Of a stretch of 10,002 nt of DNA, positions 9,858 through 10,002 are shown piece after piece. Each line of letters opens with the position of its first letter. The stretch's first letter is position 1. The position numbers and the translations under genes were made by a program. Origin of the DNA: Actinomycetales bacterium Ga0077552 (GTDB lineage: Bacteria > Actinomycetota > Actinomycetes > Actinomycetales > Microbacteriaceae); the NCBI GenBank assembly GCA_001464255.1, contig LNFD01000161.1, forward strand, positions 1-10,002, read 5' to 3'. The notes under the pieces were generated by a model. That model saw only the letters and a program-made list of their open reading frames with translations. It did no database searches and had not been told where the DNA came from.

Positions 9858-10002
9858 ATGAAGTCGATCGTCGCCACCACCTACGGCGGCCCCGAGGTGC
9901 TGCGATCGGTGGATGCCCCTCCTCCCGTCGCCGCCGAGGGCCAGGTGCTCGTGCGCGTCGTCGCGAGCTCGGTAAACCCGCTCGACTGGCACGAGCTGCG
10001 CG
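9858..10002 (+). CDS. MDR-superfamily NAD(P)-dependent oxidoreductase, 3' end outside window
   Basis: The first 48 codons of a zinc-type or quinone-oxidoreductase-like medium-chain dehydrogenase. MKSIVATTYGGPEVLRSVD is the usual start of the GroES-like catalytic domain, and SSVNPLDWHELR (37-48) is typical of the zinc-independent quinone oxidoreductase and NAD(P)-dependent alcohol dehydrogenase group, where 'SSVNP.DW' replaces the zinc-binding Cys motif. The nucleotide-binding half lies beyond the window. GAGGAG (9846-9851) is 6 nt upstream of the ATG. The gene is divergent from tetR and under its probable operators. It probably reduces a quinone, enone or aldehyde that also acts as the inducer, which is inference. 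Confidence 0.85.
   Translation, partial: MKSIVATTYGGPEVLRSVDAPPPVAAEGQVLVRVVASSVNPLDWHELR

Noticed and set aside
351..9912. Many GGATGC/GCATCC hexamers through the window, perhaps a chromosome motif
   Set aside because: Roughly a dozen or more copies on both strands is about twice a crude base-composition estimate and explicable by codon preference; no strand bias was evident by eye.

Overview
The window is very GC-rich, apart from its first ~200 bases. Its features point to an actinobacterium, most plausibly a member of Microbacteriaceae or a close relative (inference): several genes appear leaderless, with a TAnnnT -10 box only 6-7 nt before the start codon, it has a coenzyme F420-dependent glucose-6-phosphate dehydrogenase, and its RecG and CoaD look actinobacterial.

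Layout. 1-217: lower-GC edge (about 55% by hand count) with the possible start of a minus-strand gene running off the left end behind a 9-nt perfect Shine-Dalgarno but with an ATC codon. 218-3033: rsmD (minus) and recG (plus), divergent from a 53-bp gap with a leaderless-type -10 for each. 3078-4285: an endonuclease/exonuclease/phosphatase-fold protein, then coaD. 4313-4912: a GAP/Sap-like membrane protein (minus) that seems to lack its first transmembrane helix. 4948-5355: a DUF4259-like protein. 5426-6427: fgd, preceded by two hairpins or dyads. 6510-7910: an unrecognised protein with a possible C-terminal winged helix, then a secreted lysozyme-like protein behind a structured leader. 7939-8518 (minus): an 89-aa protein and, 242 nt upstream of it, a 22-codon ORF with a perfect Shine-Dalgarno; the stretch between can form competing hairpins. 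8633-9088: a small four-helix membrane protein, overlapping by 8 bp the convergent TetR gene at 9081-9767. 9858 to the right end: start of a quinone-oxidoreductase-type dehydrogenase, divergent from tetR, with two abutting 13-bp operator-like palindromes between them.

How the genes work together. rsmD, recG and coaD are housekeeping genes (ribosome methylation, fork rescue, coenzyme A synthesis). fgd supplies reduced F420. The tetR/dehydrogenase pair looks like a self-contained inducible redox module. The secreted protein probably acts on the cell wall. No rRNA, tRNA, CRISPR array or complete insertion sequence was seen. The best leads for new biology are the 22-codon ORF with its attenuator-like leader, the odd start at the left edge, and the tandem TetR operators.
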